52,063 nt of DNA, from assembly GCA_947629975.1 (NCBI GenBank), contig CANRFU010000002.1, positions 1-52,063 on the forward strand. Reading direction: 5' to 3'. The position numbers were made by a program, and so were the translations under genes. This DNA comes from an uncultured Oscillospiraceae bacterium (GTDB taxonomy: Bacteria; Bacillota; Clostridia; Oscillospirales; Oscillospiraceae). Of the stretch, positions 42,666-51,376 are shown piece after piece (position 1 is the first letter of the stretch; each line of letters starts with the position of its first letter). Below the pieces are notes generated by a model that searched no databases, was not told where the DNA came from, and saw only the letters and a program-made list of their open reading frames with translations.

Positions 42666-44724
42666 TCCCTTTGAGTTCCTGCGCCAGCAGGAGGTAAAAA
42701 CCGAGCGGGAGGCCAAGCGGCTGAAGCTCCGCACCCAGGTGCTGATGACGATATTCTGCGGGGTCCTCCTGGCCTTTTTCGCGGTGCTGTTCCAGCTCCA
42801 GATCGTCAACGGCGAGAGCTATCTGCCCATCCACTACCAGAGCACTATCAGCGAGCGGGAGCGGGTGGACAGCTCCCGGGGAGAGATCTTGGACCGCTAC
42901 GGCCGGGTGCTGGCCGCCAACGCCATGAGCTACCATGTGTCGCTGGACATGACGGATATGGGGGAGCGCCGCAACGAGATCATTTCCTCCCTGTTGGAGC
43001 TTTGCAAGGAGCAGGGGGTGGAGTGGGCCGAGGCCATGCCCATCTCCAAGACCGCCCCCTGGACCTATACCGACGAGGAGCCCTTCTGCTATGAGGGGGA
43101 GAACGAGGCCGGGGAAAAGGAACTGAAGCTCACCTATCTGGGCAGCCTGGCCCAGGCGCGGGGCTGGGTGAAGGACGCCGCCAGGGACTCCCCCGACGCG
43201 GACACCCTGTTCACCGCCATGTGCCTGGACTTCGGCCTCATCGGGGAGGGGGAGAGCCCCGACCCGTCCGACCGGGAGGTGGCCGGGGTGCTGTACGCCC
43301 TCTACCTCCGGGCGGAGCAGATCAACTACCTGGAGTATGTCTTTGCGGAGGATGTGGACATCACCTTCATCTCCAAGGTCAAGGAGCGGGGGCTGGACGG
43401 GGTGGAGTTCAAGACCGACACCACCCGGCGCTATCTCACCGACTACGCCGCCCACGTGATGGGGACGGTGAGCGCCATCCAGCCCGAGGAGACGAGCTAC
43501 TACACCGCCCTGGGCTACCCTCTGGATGCCAGGGTGGGCCGCAGCGGGGTGGAACTGGCCTTTGAGCGCTGGCTCCACGGCGGCAGCGGCGTCCGGATCA
43601 CCGAGAAGAACGAGGACGGCAAGATCGTGGGCCAGAGCTGGGAGGGCGGCGAGGCCCCCCAGGCCGGGGGCAACGTGTACCTCACCTTGGACATGGCCCT
43701 CCAGCAGACCACGGAGGACCTGCTGACGCAGTTTGAGTCCACCCTGGAGGAGGCCGGCGGGGCCGCCGCCGTGGTGGTGGATATGACCGGCGGGGTGCTG
43801 GCCATGGCCTCCTACCCCGAGTTCTCCGCCTCCCAGCTGAACCGGGCCACCCAGGGGCTCTACGCCCCAGGCTCCACCTTTAAGATGTGTACCGCCGCCG
43901 CCGCCCTCAGCGAGGGGGTCATCACCACCACCGATACGGTGGAGTGCACCGGCCGGTACCGCTACTATACCAGCCCCCAGCCTGCCTGCTGGATCAATCC
44001 CGGCAACCACGGCCTGGAGAACGTCACCGAGGCCATCACCGACTCCTGCAACATCTTCTTCTACGATGTGGGCCGCCGGACGGGCATTGCCAAGCTGGCC
44101 GAGTACGCTGCCAAATTCGGCCTGGGCCAGTACACCGGCATCGAGATCGACGAGGCGCAGGGGCGGATCGCCGGGCCGGAGACCTCCGCGGCCCTGGGCC
44201 TGACCTGGAGCGACGGCAACACCCTCAGCGCCGCCATCGGCCAGGACAACAACCAGTTCACCCCGCTCCAGCTGGCCAACTATGTGGCCACCCTGGTCAA
44301 CGGCGGCAGCTGTTACGAGGCACATCTGCTCAAGGAGGTCCGCTCCGCCGACAACAGCCAGGTCCTTTACCAGCATCAGCCCCTGATCCGGAGCAGCATC
44401 GAGCTCGCCCCCGCTGCTCTGGCGGCCATCAAGCAGGGGATGTACGACCTGAGCAAGACCGCGGCCATGAACCAGTACTTCAGGGACCTGCCCGTGGAGG
44501 TGGGCTGCAAGACCGGCACCGCCGAGGTGGCCGAGTCCACCGCCAACGCCGTGTTCGTCTGCTTCGCCCCCTATAACGACCCCCAGGTGGCCGTCTGCCT
44601 GGTGGCCGAGAAGGGCGCGTCCGGCGGCAACCTGGCGCAGATCGCCGCCGGCATCCTGAATCAGTATTTCTCCACCGGCAGTTCGCTGGACAGCTCCTCC
44701 CCCGAAAACACCCTGATCCGCTGA
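42658..44724 (+). CDS. mrdA: Penicillin-binding protein 2 (class B transpeptidase)
   Basis: The elongasome peptidoglycan transpeptidase, 688 residues. One N-terminal membrane helix (about 27-50) is followed by the pedestal domain (SSRGEILDRYGRVLA). The transpeptidase domain has STFK (Ser406), SCN (463-465) and KTGTAE (618-623). The region from about 110 to 240 is longer than in many relatives. The start overlaps the MreD-like gene by eight bases, so they are coupled. A hairpin terminator follows. Confidence 0.93.
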   Translation: MNDPFEFLRQQEVKTEREAKRLKLRTQVLMTIFCGVLLAFFAVLFQLQIVNGESYLPIHYQSTISERERVDSSRGEILDRYGRVLAANAMSYHVSLDMTDMGERRNEIISSLLELCKEQGVEWAEAMPISKTAPWTYTDEEPFCYEGENEAGEKELKLTYLGSLAQARGWVKDAARDSPDADTLFTAMCLDFGLIGEGESPDPSDREVAGVLYALYLRAEQINYLEYVFAEDVDITFISKVKERGLDGVEFKTDTTRRYLTDYAAHVMGTVSAIQPEETSYYTALGYPLDARVGRSGVELAFERWLHGGSGVRITEKNEDGKIVGQSWEGGEAPQAGGNVYLTLDMALQQTTEDLLTQFESTLEEAGGAAAVVVDMTGGVLAMASYPEFSASQLNRATQGLYAPGSTFKMCTAAAALSEGVITTTDTVECTGRYRYYTSPQPACWINPGNHGLENVTEAITDSCNIFFYDVGRRTGIAKLAEYAAKFGLGQYTGIEIDEAQGRIAGPETSAALGLTWSDGNTLSAAIGQDNNQFTPLQLANYVATLVNGGSCYEAHLLKEVRSADNSQVLYQHQPLIRSSIELAPAALAAIKQGMYDLSKTAAMNQYFRDLPVEVGCKTGTAEVAESTANAVFVCFAPYNDPQVAVCLVAEKGASGGNLAQIAAGILNQYFSTGSSLDSSSPENTLIR

Positions 44725-44764
44725 AAAGATCCCGTGGCATCGGCGTCGATGTCACGGGATCTTT
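44725..44764. terminator. Intrinsic terminator after mrdA
   Basis: AAAGATCCCGTG and CACGGGATCTTT form a 12-bp stem that can extend through GCATC/GATGT. It lies between converging stops (mrdA and the GNAT gene) and may serve both. Confidence 0.85.
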
Positions 44765-44783
44765 ATGCACATATCGATAACTA

Positions 44784-45617
44784 TCAGTCGAATCCAAGCC
44801 CGAAATAACCATGGGGAGAGGCCTTCCACCGGGAGGGGGGCGCCGCGAACAGCCACCGCGCTCCGGCGAAGGGGACGCCGTCCTCCGCGGAGGCGGGGAT
44901 GCGGACCTCCGCCGTCCGCCCGCACAGGGCGGACAGGGCCGCAGCCCCCTGCTCCTCGTCCCCGGGGGCGCACAGCAGTTCCTTGACCACCGGGCGGCCC
45001 GGCCAGTTCTCCACGGCGGCGCAGCCGGGGCCGTGGGCCAGCTCCAGCCGGTACAGCCCGCTGCCGGGATGGGGGCACATGGCGGTTTGATACGCCAGCT
45101 CCCCTGCGGAGAACCGCACATGAGTATGCCCCGCCAGCAGCTCCTCCCGCAGTTCGGCGTACTCCTCCGGGGAGACGGGGGAGAGGGGCGCCGGGGCCGG
45201 CTCCGCCCGCAAAATTCTGTGGTAAAAGCCCGCCTCGAACCCGCGCCGGGCGAAAAACCGAAACAGGGAGGGCTCCGCCGGCACGGTGAGCAGGCAGTCG
45301 TACCCCCGGCGGCGGGCGTACTCGGCGGCGTAGTCCAGCAGATGGGCGGCATAGCCCCTGCCCCGGACGCCGGGATCGGTGGCCAGGGCGTAGACGTACC
45401 CCGCTTTGACGCTCCAGCCGTCCGGGAAGACCAGCGCTGCCTCCGGCAGGGCCAGCATGGAGCGCACTTCGCCCTCCTCCGTGAGCACCAGGGGGGCCTC
45501 CGCCCCGCACAGTTCATAAAACCGCCGCTGGAAGGCGGCGCCGTCCCCGAAGGTCCTCTCCCAGAGGGCCTCCGCGGAGGGAAACTCGCCGGGACGGGCG
45601 GGGCGCAGCTCGATCAT
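44784..45617 (-). CDS. GNAT-family N-acetyltransferase
   Basis: A 277-residue protein with an N-terminal GNAT domain. The acetyl-CoA loop is LATDPGVRGRGYAAHLLDY (Q/RxxGxG/A type), followed by FRFFARRGFEAGF. A second, degenerate GNAT-like half follows (about 150-277), as in other double-GNAT proteins. The substrate is unknown. The start is the ATG at 45617 with CGGGAGGTC upstream. It overlaps the stop of the DUF2156 gene by four bases, so the pair is an operon. Confidence 0.87.
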   Translation of the reverse strand: MIELRPARPGEFPSAEALWERTFGDGAAFQRRFYELCGAEAPLVLTEEGEVRSMLALPEAALVFPDGWSVKAGYVYALATDPGVRGRGYAAHLLDYAAEYARRRGYDCLLTVPAEPSLFRFFARRGFEAGFYHRILRAEPAPAPLSPVSPEEYAELREELLAGHTHVRFSAGELAYQTAMCPHPGSGLYRLELAHGPGCAAVENWPGRPVVKELLCAPGDEEQGAAALSALCGRTAEVRIPASAEDGVPFAGARWLFAAPPSRWKASPHGYFGLGFD

Positions 45618-46540
45618 GGCCTGACCTCCCGGGCGATGTATTTTTCCAGCAGGATGTCCGGGTAATAGGACAGCTTCGCCTTCCTGAGGCCCTCCAGCCC
45701 CATGTCGTCTTCCCGGTTGAGCCATTTGACCCGGGGATGGGCCTCCCGGACCCGGCGGGCCATCTCCCGGTTGACGGCGGCGTAGGCCCCCTGCACGTCC
45801 CCGAAGGACTTCTCAAAGTTCACGTCAAAGCACTCCGGGGTGATGAGCCCCCCCAGGGAGAAGGCGATGGGCCGCCCCTCCGCCCGGAGGAGCACCCCCT
45901 CCATGCCCAGCTCGTCCATGTGCTCCAGGGCGTCCAGCAGCACGGCGGACTCCTCGGAGATGGTGTCCTCCCCGGCGGCGATCTCCCGCCGCTCCTCCGC
46001 CAGATGGAGCAGGTTCCACTGCCGCTCCAGGTCCATGCACTCCCCCACGTTGGCGGCGGTCACCGGCTCGGAGGTCCAGTCGGGGAACCGGGCGTCGAAA
46101 TGGCTGATGTGGTTGCGCTTGGCGTGAAGCTTCTTTCCCGGCAGGTCGGCCAGGCGGTTCACGTCGTACAGGTAGTCGAAGCTGTCCCGGTGGGCCTCAA
46201 ACGAAAACCGGCCGGGGCAGGCCTCCTCGATGGCGGCCTTTTGCTCCGCTGTGACGCACACCAGCAGCGGGGAGACGCCCTGGACGGCGGCGTCCTCCCC
46301 GATGGCGTCCAGGGCGGGGGCCAGGGGGCCGGAGCCCGCGGGGTAGAGCCAGGCCGGCCCGAGACTGCCCACCACCCGGATCAGCAGCCGGTCCCCGGAC
46401 CGGGCGATCCGCTGGGTGTAAATCTTCCGCCACAGGTAGACGGAGGCAAAACAGTATTCCAGCGACAGGGCCGGTTCGGCGGCCAGCAGGGGGGCGGCCC
46501 ACCGCCGGTCGGCCAGCTCGGGATCTTTGAAGGATAGCAT
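45614..46540 (-). CDS. DUF2156 protein (phosphatidylglycerol lysyltransferase C-terminal-like)
   Basis: A 308-residue soluble protein resembling the C-terminal GNAT-fold domain of MprF-type aminoacyl lipid synthases (DUF2156). Recognisable stretches are FASVYLWRKIY near the start and KLHAKRNHISHF. No membrane segment is present, so if it transfers an amino acid or acyl group the target is unclear. The chosen start is the ATG at 46540, with AAAGGAG 12 bases upstream. It is followed by the coupled GNAT gene. Confidence 0.8.
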   Translation of the reverse strand: MLSFKDPELADRRWAAPLLAAEPALSLEYCFASVYLWRKIYTQRIARSGDRLLIRVVGSLGPAWLYPAGSGPLAPALDAIGEDAAVQGVSPLLVCVTAEQKAAIEEACPGRFSFEAHRDSFDYLYDVNRLADLPGKKLHAKRNHISHFDARFPDWTSEPVTAANVGECMDLERQWNLLHLAEERREIAAGEDTISEESAVLLDALEHMDELGMEGVLLRAEGRPIAFSLGGLITPECFDVNFEKSFGDVQGAYAAVNREMARRVREAHPRVKWLNREDDMGLEGLRKAKLSYYPDILLEKYIAREVRP

Positions 46541-46612
46541 AGGGAAGCGACGCTCCTTTGTGTTCGTTTGGGATATCATATCATACCGATAGGAAAAGCG
46601 CAACCAGGGGCG

Positions 46613-46991
46613 CGAAAAATCCCCGCGTCCTCCGGAACGCGGGGCAAACTTTCAGATGGGGCTTGCATTTTCGCCGGAAAGGGAGTAGAATTAAATCGGA
46701 AACATAGATCGCGGCAGGCCGCGGGGTGCGCCAACACCCCACGGCCCTGTACGAGTGCACACCCACTCAGCACAGCAATCACAGATTGCACCACGGGCTT
46801 ATTATATCCGTTTTTCCCCGTTATTGCAAGCACAACGGTATAATGGCCGTGCTTTGCGTTGGCTTTTGTCAAGGCGGTGTTGAGTTATACGCTCGACACC
46901 GCCTTTTATGTTTCCCGAAAGGGCGCTTGGGGCGGGGCTTCCCGCCCCCGGCGGCCGGACGGGAGAAAAAATGAATCGGAGGTAAAAAAGC
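46613..46991 (+). repeat. Conserved promoter-leader unit, copy 1
   Basis: A non-coding block repeated before each of three surface-protein genes (copies at 48487 and 50049). It contains a GC hairpin (46621-46644), the promoter at 46663-46691, then about 300 nt of predicted leader RNA with five stems. These are 46717-46746, 46775-46789, 46792-46851, 46871-46905 (14 bp, followed by TTAT, terminator-like) and 46929-46948. ATCGGAGGTAAAAAAGC precedes the ATG. Stems are kept between copies while loops vary. No known riboswitch was recognised. Confidence 0.85.
46663..46691 (+). promoter_or_regulatory. Promoter in leader copy 1
   Basis: TTGCAT and TAGAAT with 17-bp spacing. The same boxes and spacing occur in all three leader copies, although the spacer differs at two bases. 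That conservation supports real use. Confidence 0.75.
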
Positions 46992-48476
46992 ATGAAAAAA
47001 CGAGCCGTAGCACTGTTCCTGTCAGTCCTGCTCCTGTTTACGCTCTGTCCCACTGTTTTCGCGGAGGACGTACCCACGTCGGGGAAATGCGGCGACAACC
47101 TTACGTGGCGCTATGACGAGGGCACCAAGACCCTGACCGTCAGCGGTACGGGACCAATGGATGATTATGGTGCAGATTATTCCTATGATTATACACCCTG
47201 GTTTGATCTGCAGCATGAGGAAGCGATCCGTTCCGTCGTGATCGAGCCGGGTGTGACCAGCATTGGGAACGGCGCGTTTCAGTGGTGCGAGGCTTTGACC
47301 AGCGTAACGATCCCCGACACAGTGACCAGCATTGAAGATGGTGCATTTTATTTTTGCACTGCTCTGCCCACCGTGACGATTCCCCAAAGTGTGACCAATA
47401 TTGGCATCGACGCATTTTCAATCTGTAAGAATTTGACATCAATCAACGTTGATGCAGCAAATAAGAATTACACGTCTGTTGACGGAGTACTGTTCTCCAA
47501 GGATATGATGGTGTTGTATAAGCATCCGGGAGGAAAGTCTGGATCCTATCAGGTTCCCTCCGGTGTGACCAGCATTGCAGAAAATGCGTTTGCGGTCTGC
47601 GAATCCCTGACCAGTGTGACGATTCCTGAGAGCGTGACCAGTATTGGGGAAGGCGCTTTTGCGGAATGTTCCTCTCTGACCAGCGTAACGATTCCCGGGG
47701 GTGTGACCAGTATTGGGGCGTATACGCTCGAGCTGTGCGAATCCCTTACCAGCGTGACGATCCCTGCCAGCGTGACCAGCATAGGCGGATTTGCGTTTTA
47801 TGACTGTGACGCGCTGAAGGACGTCTATTACGGCGGCAGCGAGAGCCAGTGGGCGCAGATCGACATCGACAATTCTCAATATGGCAACTACTCCTTGACT
47901 AAGGCCGCTATCCACTACAACAGCGGCGCCGCCGACCCCAAGCCCTCCACCGGCTTCACCGACGTGCCCGCCAACGCCTACTACGCCAACGCGGTGAAGT
48001 GGGCGGTGGAGAACAAGATCACCACCGGCGCCACCGCCACCACCTTCGACCCCAACGGGAACTGCACCCGGGCCCAGATCGTCACCTTCCTGTGGCGGGC
48101 CTATGGCGAGCAGGAGCCCCAGTCCATGGTCAGCCCCTTTTCCGATGTGACCGACCCCAACGCCTATTACTATAAGGCGGTCCTCTGGGCGGTGGAAAAG
48201 AAGATCACCACCGGCGCCACCGCCGCCACCTTCGATCCCAACGGCACCTGCACCCGCGGCCAGGCGGTGACCTTCCAGTGGCGGGCGGCCGACAAACCCC
48301 CCGCGTCCGGCGGCAAGACCTTCGGCGATGTGGCCGATGGGGCGTTCTACGCCGACGCGGTGAAGTGGGCGGTGGAGAACAAGATCACCACCGGCGCTAC
48401 CGCGACCACCTTCGATCCCAACGGCACCTGCACCCGGGGCCAGATCGTGACCTTCCTCTACCGGGATCTGGCGTAA
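46992..48476 (+). CDS. Secreted leucine-rich-repeat (BspA type) protein with SLH anchor
   Basis: A 494-residue surface protein. The signal peptide is about residues 1-24 (ending TVFAED). Residues about 30-315 hold BspA-like LRR_5 repeats of the form SVTIPxxVTSIGxxAFxxCxxLT, repeated about seven times. Three SLH repeats follow (about 320-494: FTDVPANAYYANAVKWAVEN, FSDVTDPNAYYYKAVLW, FGDVADGAFYADAVKWAVEN), each with the ITTG(A/T)TATTFDPNG(N/T)CTR type loop. SLH domains bind pyruvylated wall polymers. BspA repeats often mediate adhesion. The SLH part is nearly identical to that of the next gene. Confidence 0.9.
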   Translation: MKKRAVALFLSVLLLFTLCPTVFAEDVPTSGKCGDNLTWRYDEGTKTLTVSGTGPMDDYGADYSYDYTPWFDLQHEEAIRSVVIEPGVTSIGNGAFQWCEALTSVTIPDTVTSIEDGAFYFCTALPTVTIPQSVTNIGIDAFSICKNLTSINVDAANKNYTSVDGVLFSKDMMVLYKHPGGKSGSYQVPSGVTSIAENAFAVCESLTSVTIPESVTSIGEGAFAECSSLTSVTIPGGVTSIGAYTLELCESLTSVTIPASVTSIGGFAFYDCDALKDVYYGGSESQWAQIDIDNSQYGNYSLTKAAIHYNSGAADPKPSTGFTDVPANAYYANAVKWAVENKITTGATATTFDPNGNCTRAQIVTFLWRAYGEQEPQSMVSPFSDVTDPNAYYYKAVLWAVEKKITTGATAATFDPNGTCTRGQAVTFQWRAADKPPASGGKTFGDVADGAFYADAVKWAVENKITTGATATTFDPNGTCTRGQIVTFLYRDLA

Positions 48477-48494
48477 CAGCTTCAAAGACGGCGC

Positions 48495-48523
48495 AAAGCC
48501 CCGCGTTCTTCGGAACGCGGGGC
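48495..48523 (+). terminator. Hairpin after the first SLH gene
   Basis: GCCCCGCGTTC/GAACGCGGGGC with a TTCG tetraloop lies 19 bp after the stop. The tail is AAACTTT, so termination may be partial. Confidence 0.6.
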
Positions 48524-48540
48524 AAACTTTCAGATGGGGC

Positions 48541-48569
48541 TTGCATTTTCGCCGGAAAAAGAGTAGAAT
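48541..48569 (+). promoter_or_regulatory. Promoter in leader copy 2
   Basis: TTGCAT and TAGAAT with 17-bp spacing, as in copies 1 and 3. Confidence 0.75.
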
Positions 48570-48864
48570 CAAATCGGAAACATAAATTGCGGCAGGCCGC
48601 GGGGTGTTGGCGCACCCCACCGCCCTGTATGAGTACGCACACCACTCAGCACAGCAATCACAGATTGCGCAACGGGCCTATTATATCCGTTTTCCCGTTT
48701 TATTGCAAGTGGTATAACAGGCCGTGCTTTGCGTTGGCTTTTGTCAAGGCGGTGTTGAGTTACACGCTCGACGCCGCCTTCATGTTTCCCGAAAGGGCGC
48801 TCGGGGCGGGGAGAGCCCGCCCCCGGCGGCCGGACGGGAGAAAAAATGGATCGGAGGTAAAAGC

Positions 48865-50046
48865 ATGAAAAAGCGCATCCTGACACTGCTCCTGGCCGCC
48901 GTCATGGTGGTGGCGCTGGTCCCTGCCGTGTTCGCGGAGGACGCTCCCCATGGATTGACTCCTGATGAGGTCGCGGAATTACATCCCCTTTCTGTATCCG
49001 ACGGGCTCCTCCCAAAGCTGTACGGCGACTCGCCCATTACGCTGAAGACCCCAGATCCTTTTGCAGAAAATGATGACGGGTTCACAACGGATACGCATGA
49101 GCGCTATTTAGTTATCAAGGAAGGCACGCCCTTCACCGTGGAAAACCTCGCGCCTGCCAGTGATAACACCTATGTCACGATTTGCCTGTCCTGCTATTCT
49201 TATGAAAGCCCCGGCGTCTACACCTCAGATGGCTACTACGAGAGCTGCTACCTTACCGAAAGCGGTGAGTTTGTCCCCGAATGGGTCGGTCCGGAGGAGG
49301 AGCTCTACGGCGGTTGGGTGGAACTGCGGTCGGGCGAGTCTGTGGAGTTCTCCCTGCCCTATGATGAGCATGGGCAGGATACTGTCTATTTGCTCACGAT
49401 ATATCATGAGTACCCTGATTACGAATATGAGTACTGGACTTATTTTACCATGCTGGTGGACGACGACCTGTACGCCCAACTGACCGAGAGTACAGATCCT
49501 GCCCCCGGCCCTGATGTGCCCGCCTTCACCGACGTGTCCGCCAACGCCTACTACGCCGACGCGGTGAAGTGGGCGGTGGAGACCGAAGTCACCAACGGCT
49601 ATCCGGACGGCAGATTCGACCCCAACGGGAACTGCACCCGGGCCCAGATCGTCACCTTCCTGTGGCGGGCCTATGGCGAGCAGGAGCCCCAGTCCATGGT
49701 CAGCCCCTTCTCCGATGTGACCGACCCCGGCGCCTATTACTATAAGGCGGTCCTCTGGGCATCGGAGAACGACATCACCTCCGGCACGGACGACACCCAC
49801 TTCTCCCCCAATGCGACCTGCACCCGGGGCCAGGCGGTGACCTTCCAGTGGCGGGCGGCCGACAAACCCTCCGCGTCCGGCGGCAAGACCTTCGGCGACG
49901 TGGCCGATGGGGCGTTCTACGCCGACGCGGTGAAGTGGGCGGTGGAGAACGAGATCACCACCGGCACCACCGCGACCACCTTCGATCCCAACGGCACCTG
50001 CACCCGCGGCCAGATCGTGACCTTCCTCTACCGGGATCTGGCGTAA
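48865..50046 (+). CDS. Secreted protein of unknown domain with SLH anchor
   Basis: A 393-residue surface protein. The signal peptide (MKKRILTLLLAAVMVVALVP, cut after VFAED region) is similar to that of the first cassette. The middle part (about 30-215) is acidic and rich in Tyr, Ser and Asp, with beta-strand-like stretches such as NTYVTICLSCYSYESPG and VELRSGESVEFSLPYDEHG; it is not recognised. Three SLH repeats (about 218-393) are nearly the same as in the previous gene at DNA level, except the second SLH loop (SENDITSGTDDTHFSPNAT). The start ATG has CGGAGGTAAAAGC upstream. Confidence 0.88.
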   Translation: MKKRILTLLLAAVMVVALVPAVFAEDAPHGLTPDEVAELHPLSVSDGLLPKLYGDSPITLKTPDPFAENDDGFTTDTHERYLVIKEGTPFTVENLAPASDNTYVTICLSCYSYESPGVYTSDGYYESCYLTESGEFVPEWVGPEEELYGGWVELRSGESVEFSLPYDEHGQDTVYLLTIYHEYPDYEYEYWTYFTMLVDDDLYAQLTESTDPAPGPDVPAFTDVSANAYYADAVKWAVETEVTNGYPDGRFDPNGNCTRAQIVTFLWRAYGEQEPQSMVSPFSDVTDPGAYYYKAVLWASENDITSGTDDTHFSPNATCTRGQAVTFQWRAADKPSASGGKTFGDVADGAFYADAVKWAVENEITTGTTATTFDPNGTCTRGQIVTFLYRDLA

Positions 50047-50064
50047 CAGCTTCAAAGACGGCGC

Positions 50065-50093
50065 AAAGCCCCGCGTTCCGAAGAACGCGGGGC
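50065..50093 (+). terminator. Hairpin after the second SLH gene
   Basis: GCCCCGCGTTC/GAACGCGGGGC with a CGAA loop lies 21 bp after the stop, followed by AAACTTT. It corresponds to the hairpin after the first SLH gene. Confidence 0.6.
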
Positions 50094-50110
50094 AAACTTT
50101 CAGATGGGGC

Positions 50111-50139
50111 TTGCATTTTCGCCGGAAAAAGAGTAGAAT
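50111..50139 (+). promoter_or_regulatory. Promoter in leader copy 3
   Basis: TTGCAT and TAGAAT with 17-bp spacing; sequence identical to copy 2 in this region. Confidence 0.75.
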
Positions 50140-50439
50140 CAAATCGGAAACATAAATTGCGGCAGGCCGCGGGGTGTTACCAGCACCCCACGGCCCTGTA
50201 CGAGTGAACGCACCACTCAGCACAGCAATCTATGATTGCACCACGGGCTTATTATATCCGTTTTTCCCCGTTATTGCAAGCATAACGGATTTGAGCCGTG
50301 CTTCGCATTGACTTTTGTCAGGCGGTGTTGAGTTTTACGCTCGACACCGCCTTTTATGTTTCCCGAAAGGGCGCTCGGGGCGGGATAAACCCGCCCCCGG
50401 CGGCCGGACGGGAGAAAAATGAATTGGAGGTAAAAAAGC

Positions 50440-51279
50440 ATGAAAAAACGCATCCTGTCAATGTTTTTGGCTACCGCGTTGATCCTGGCCCTGTGCGCCG
50501 GATGTGGTGACGGACAGTCTGCTGTCACCGAGGCCCCCACCGCGCCCTCGCCTACAGAGGCACCGCCCACGGAAGTGCTGGCTACGGAGGCTCCCACCGA
50601 AGCGCCGCCTACGGAGGAGCCTATCAGCGAGGAGATTACTGTTGGCACCGAGGAGGAACTGCTGGCCGCCCTGGAGGGCAATGCGTCGGTCATTCATCTC
50701 AGCGGGGACATTGAATTGAGCGAGAGCGATAATATCTTGATAATCGACCGTTCTGTCGCTCTTGACCTGAACGGGCATACGTTTCCACCCACGCTGGGTA
50801 ATGGTACCCGAGTTAGCACGACCGTGTCTGTAGAGGCCCTTGGCTGTAATGTGACCATTTGCAACGGCGCTGCCGTTGAGTACCCTGATCGCTTCGATAT
50901 TATTTCTAATGGGATATTGACCGTCGACAATCTAACTCTTGATCTTCTACAAGTATATGGAGGCGAGGCAACTGTTTTAAACAGTTCTATAGATGAGCTT
51001 ATGGTGAACTGCGGCTGCGCAATAGAGCATATAGAGAATACCATTGTAACAAGATACATTTTAATGGAAAGCATTGCCCTCATAGAGAACGCCGGTGACG
51101 AAGAACTCATAAAATACTATAAAGAGTCTGGTCTATACACCGATCCATATATCGTGATGCCAGACGGAACGCGTTTTACCCTCAATGAGGAAAATGCCGA
51201 TCAAATATCTGACTTCGTACCTAATGATACGTTTTATCAAAAGAATGCTCCAATTGACGGGTTGTCAGAACGGCAGTAA
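50440..51279 (+). CDS. Lipoprotein with repetitive beta-structured domain, SLH repeats missing
   Basis: A 279-residue protein behind the third leader copy. The signal peptide starts like its neighbours (MKKRILSMFLATALILALCAGC) but carries a lipobox (LCAGC), so it is lipid-anchored. A Thr/Pro/Glu-rich linker (about 28-65) follows. The next region (about 70-240) has repeated short strands (VIHLSGDIELSESDNI, VALDLNGHTF, NVTICNGAAVEY, ILTVDNLTLDLLQVYGG), suggesting a parallel beta-helix. From about 50850 the DNA is much more AT-rich than the cassette neighbours, which suggests a foreign module. No SLH repeat is present; a fragment of one lies downstream. Confidence 0.85.
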   Translation: MKKRILSMFLATALILALCAGCGDGQSAVTEAPTAPSPTEAPPTEVLATEAPTEAPPTEEPISEEITVGTEEELLAALEGNASVIHLSGDIELSESDNILIIDRSVALDLNGHTFPPTLGNGTRVSTTVSVEALGCNVTICNGAAVEYPDRFDIISNGILTVDNLTLDLLQVYGGEATVLNSSIDELMVNCGCAIEHIENTIVTRYILMESIALIENAGDEELIKYYKESGLYTDPYIVMPDGTRFTLNEENADQISDFVPNDTFYQKNAPIDGLSERQ

Positions 51280-51285
51280 GCGGAA

Positions 51286-51357
51286 TTGCATACGGATACG
51301 CGTGAACACTATCACCCGCGGCCAGATCGTGACCTTCCTCTACCGGGATCTGGCGTA
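51286..51357 (+). pseudogene. Remnant of an SLH surface-protein gene
   Basis: From 51313 the sequence is identical to the end of the second SLH gene, encoding TRGQIVTFLYRDLA and stop, and the identity continues past the stop to about 51383. Just upstream, CGGATACGCGTGAACACTAT (51292 region) resembles CGGATACGCATGAGCGCTAT from the variable part of the second gene, but in another frame. The piece therefore looks like what remains after an internal deletion of a fourth cassette, or of the tail of the third gene. Confidence 0.75.
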
Positions 51358-51376
51358 ACAGCTTCAAAGACGGCGC

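Larger units (their letters stand above)
48487..48864 (+). repeat. Conserved promoter-leader unit, copy 2
   Basis: The second copy of the leader, closely similar to copies 1 and 3. It starts at the hairpin after the previous gene and ends at the next ATG. The central 14-bp stem is at 48746-48780 and contains a change from CACC to CGCC that turns a G-C type pairing into G-U without breaking the stem. The GC stem near the ribosome site has loop GAGAG, where copies 1 and 3 have GCTT and ATAAA. Confidence 0.85.
50049..50439 (+). repeat. Conserved promoter-leader unit, copy 3
   Basis: The third copy of the leader. Its stem loops are again different: the terminal hairpin has CGAA where copy 2 has TTCG, and the 15-bp hairpin GCAATC/GATTGC has loop TAT where the others have ACA. 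The long AT-containing stem is shorter here (ATCCGTT/AACGGAT). The 14-bp central stem lies at about 50321-50352. Confidence 0.85.

Noticed and set aside
46830-46845. TATAAT in leader copy 1 as a second promoter
   Set aside because: The box is not kept in copies 2 and 3 and no -35 stands at proper spacing; in copy 1 these bases form one side of a long stem.
47265-47800. Regular short repeats in the first SLH gene, considered as a CRISPR array
   Set aside because: The repeats are in frame, of 69-bp period, degenerate at DNA level and encode leucine-rich BspA repeats. No constant repeat with unique spacers exists.
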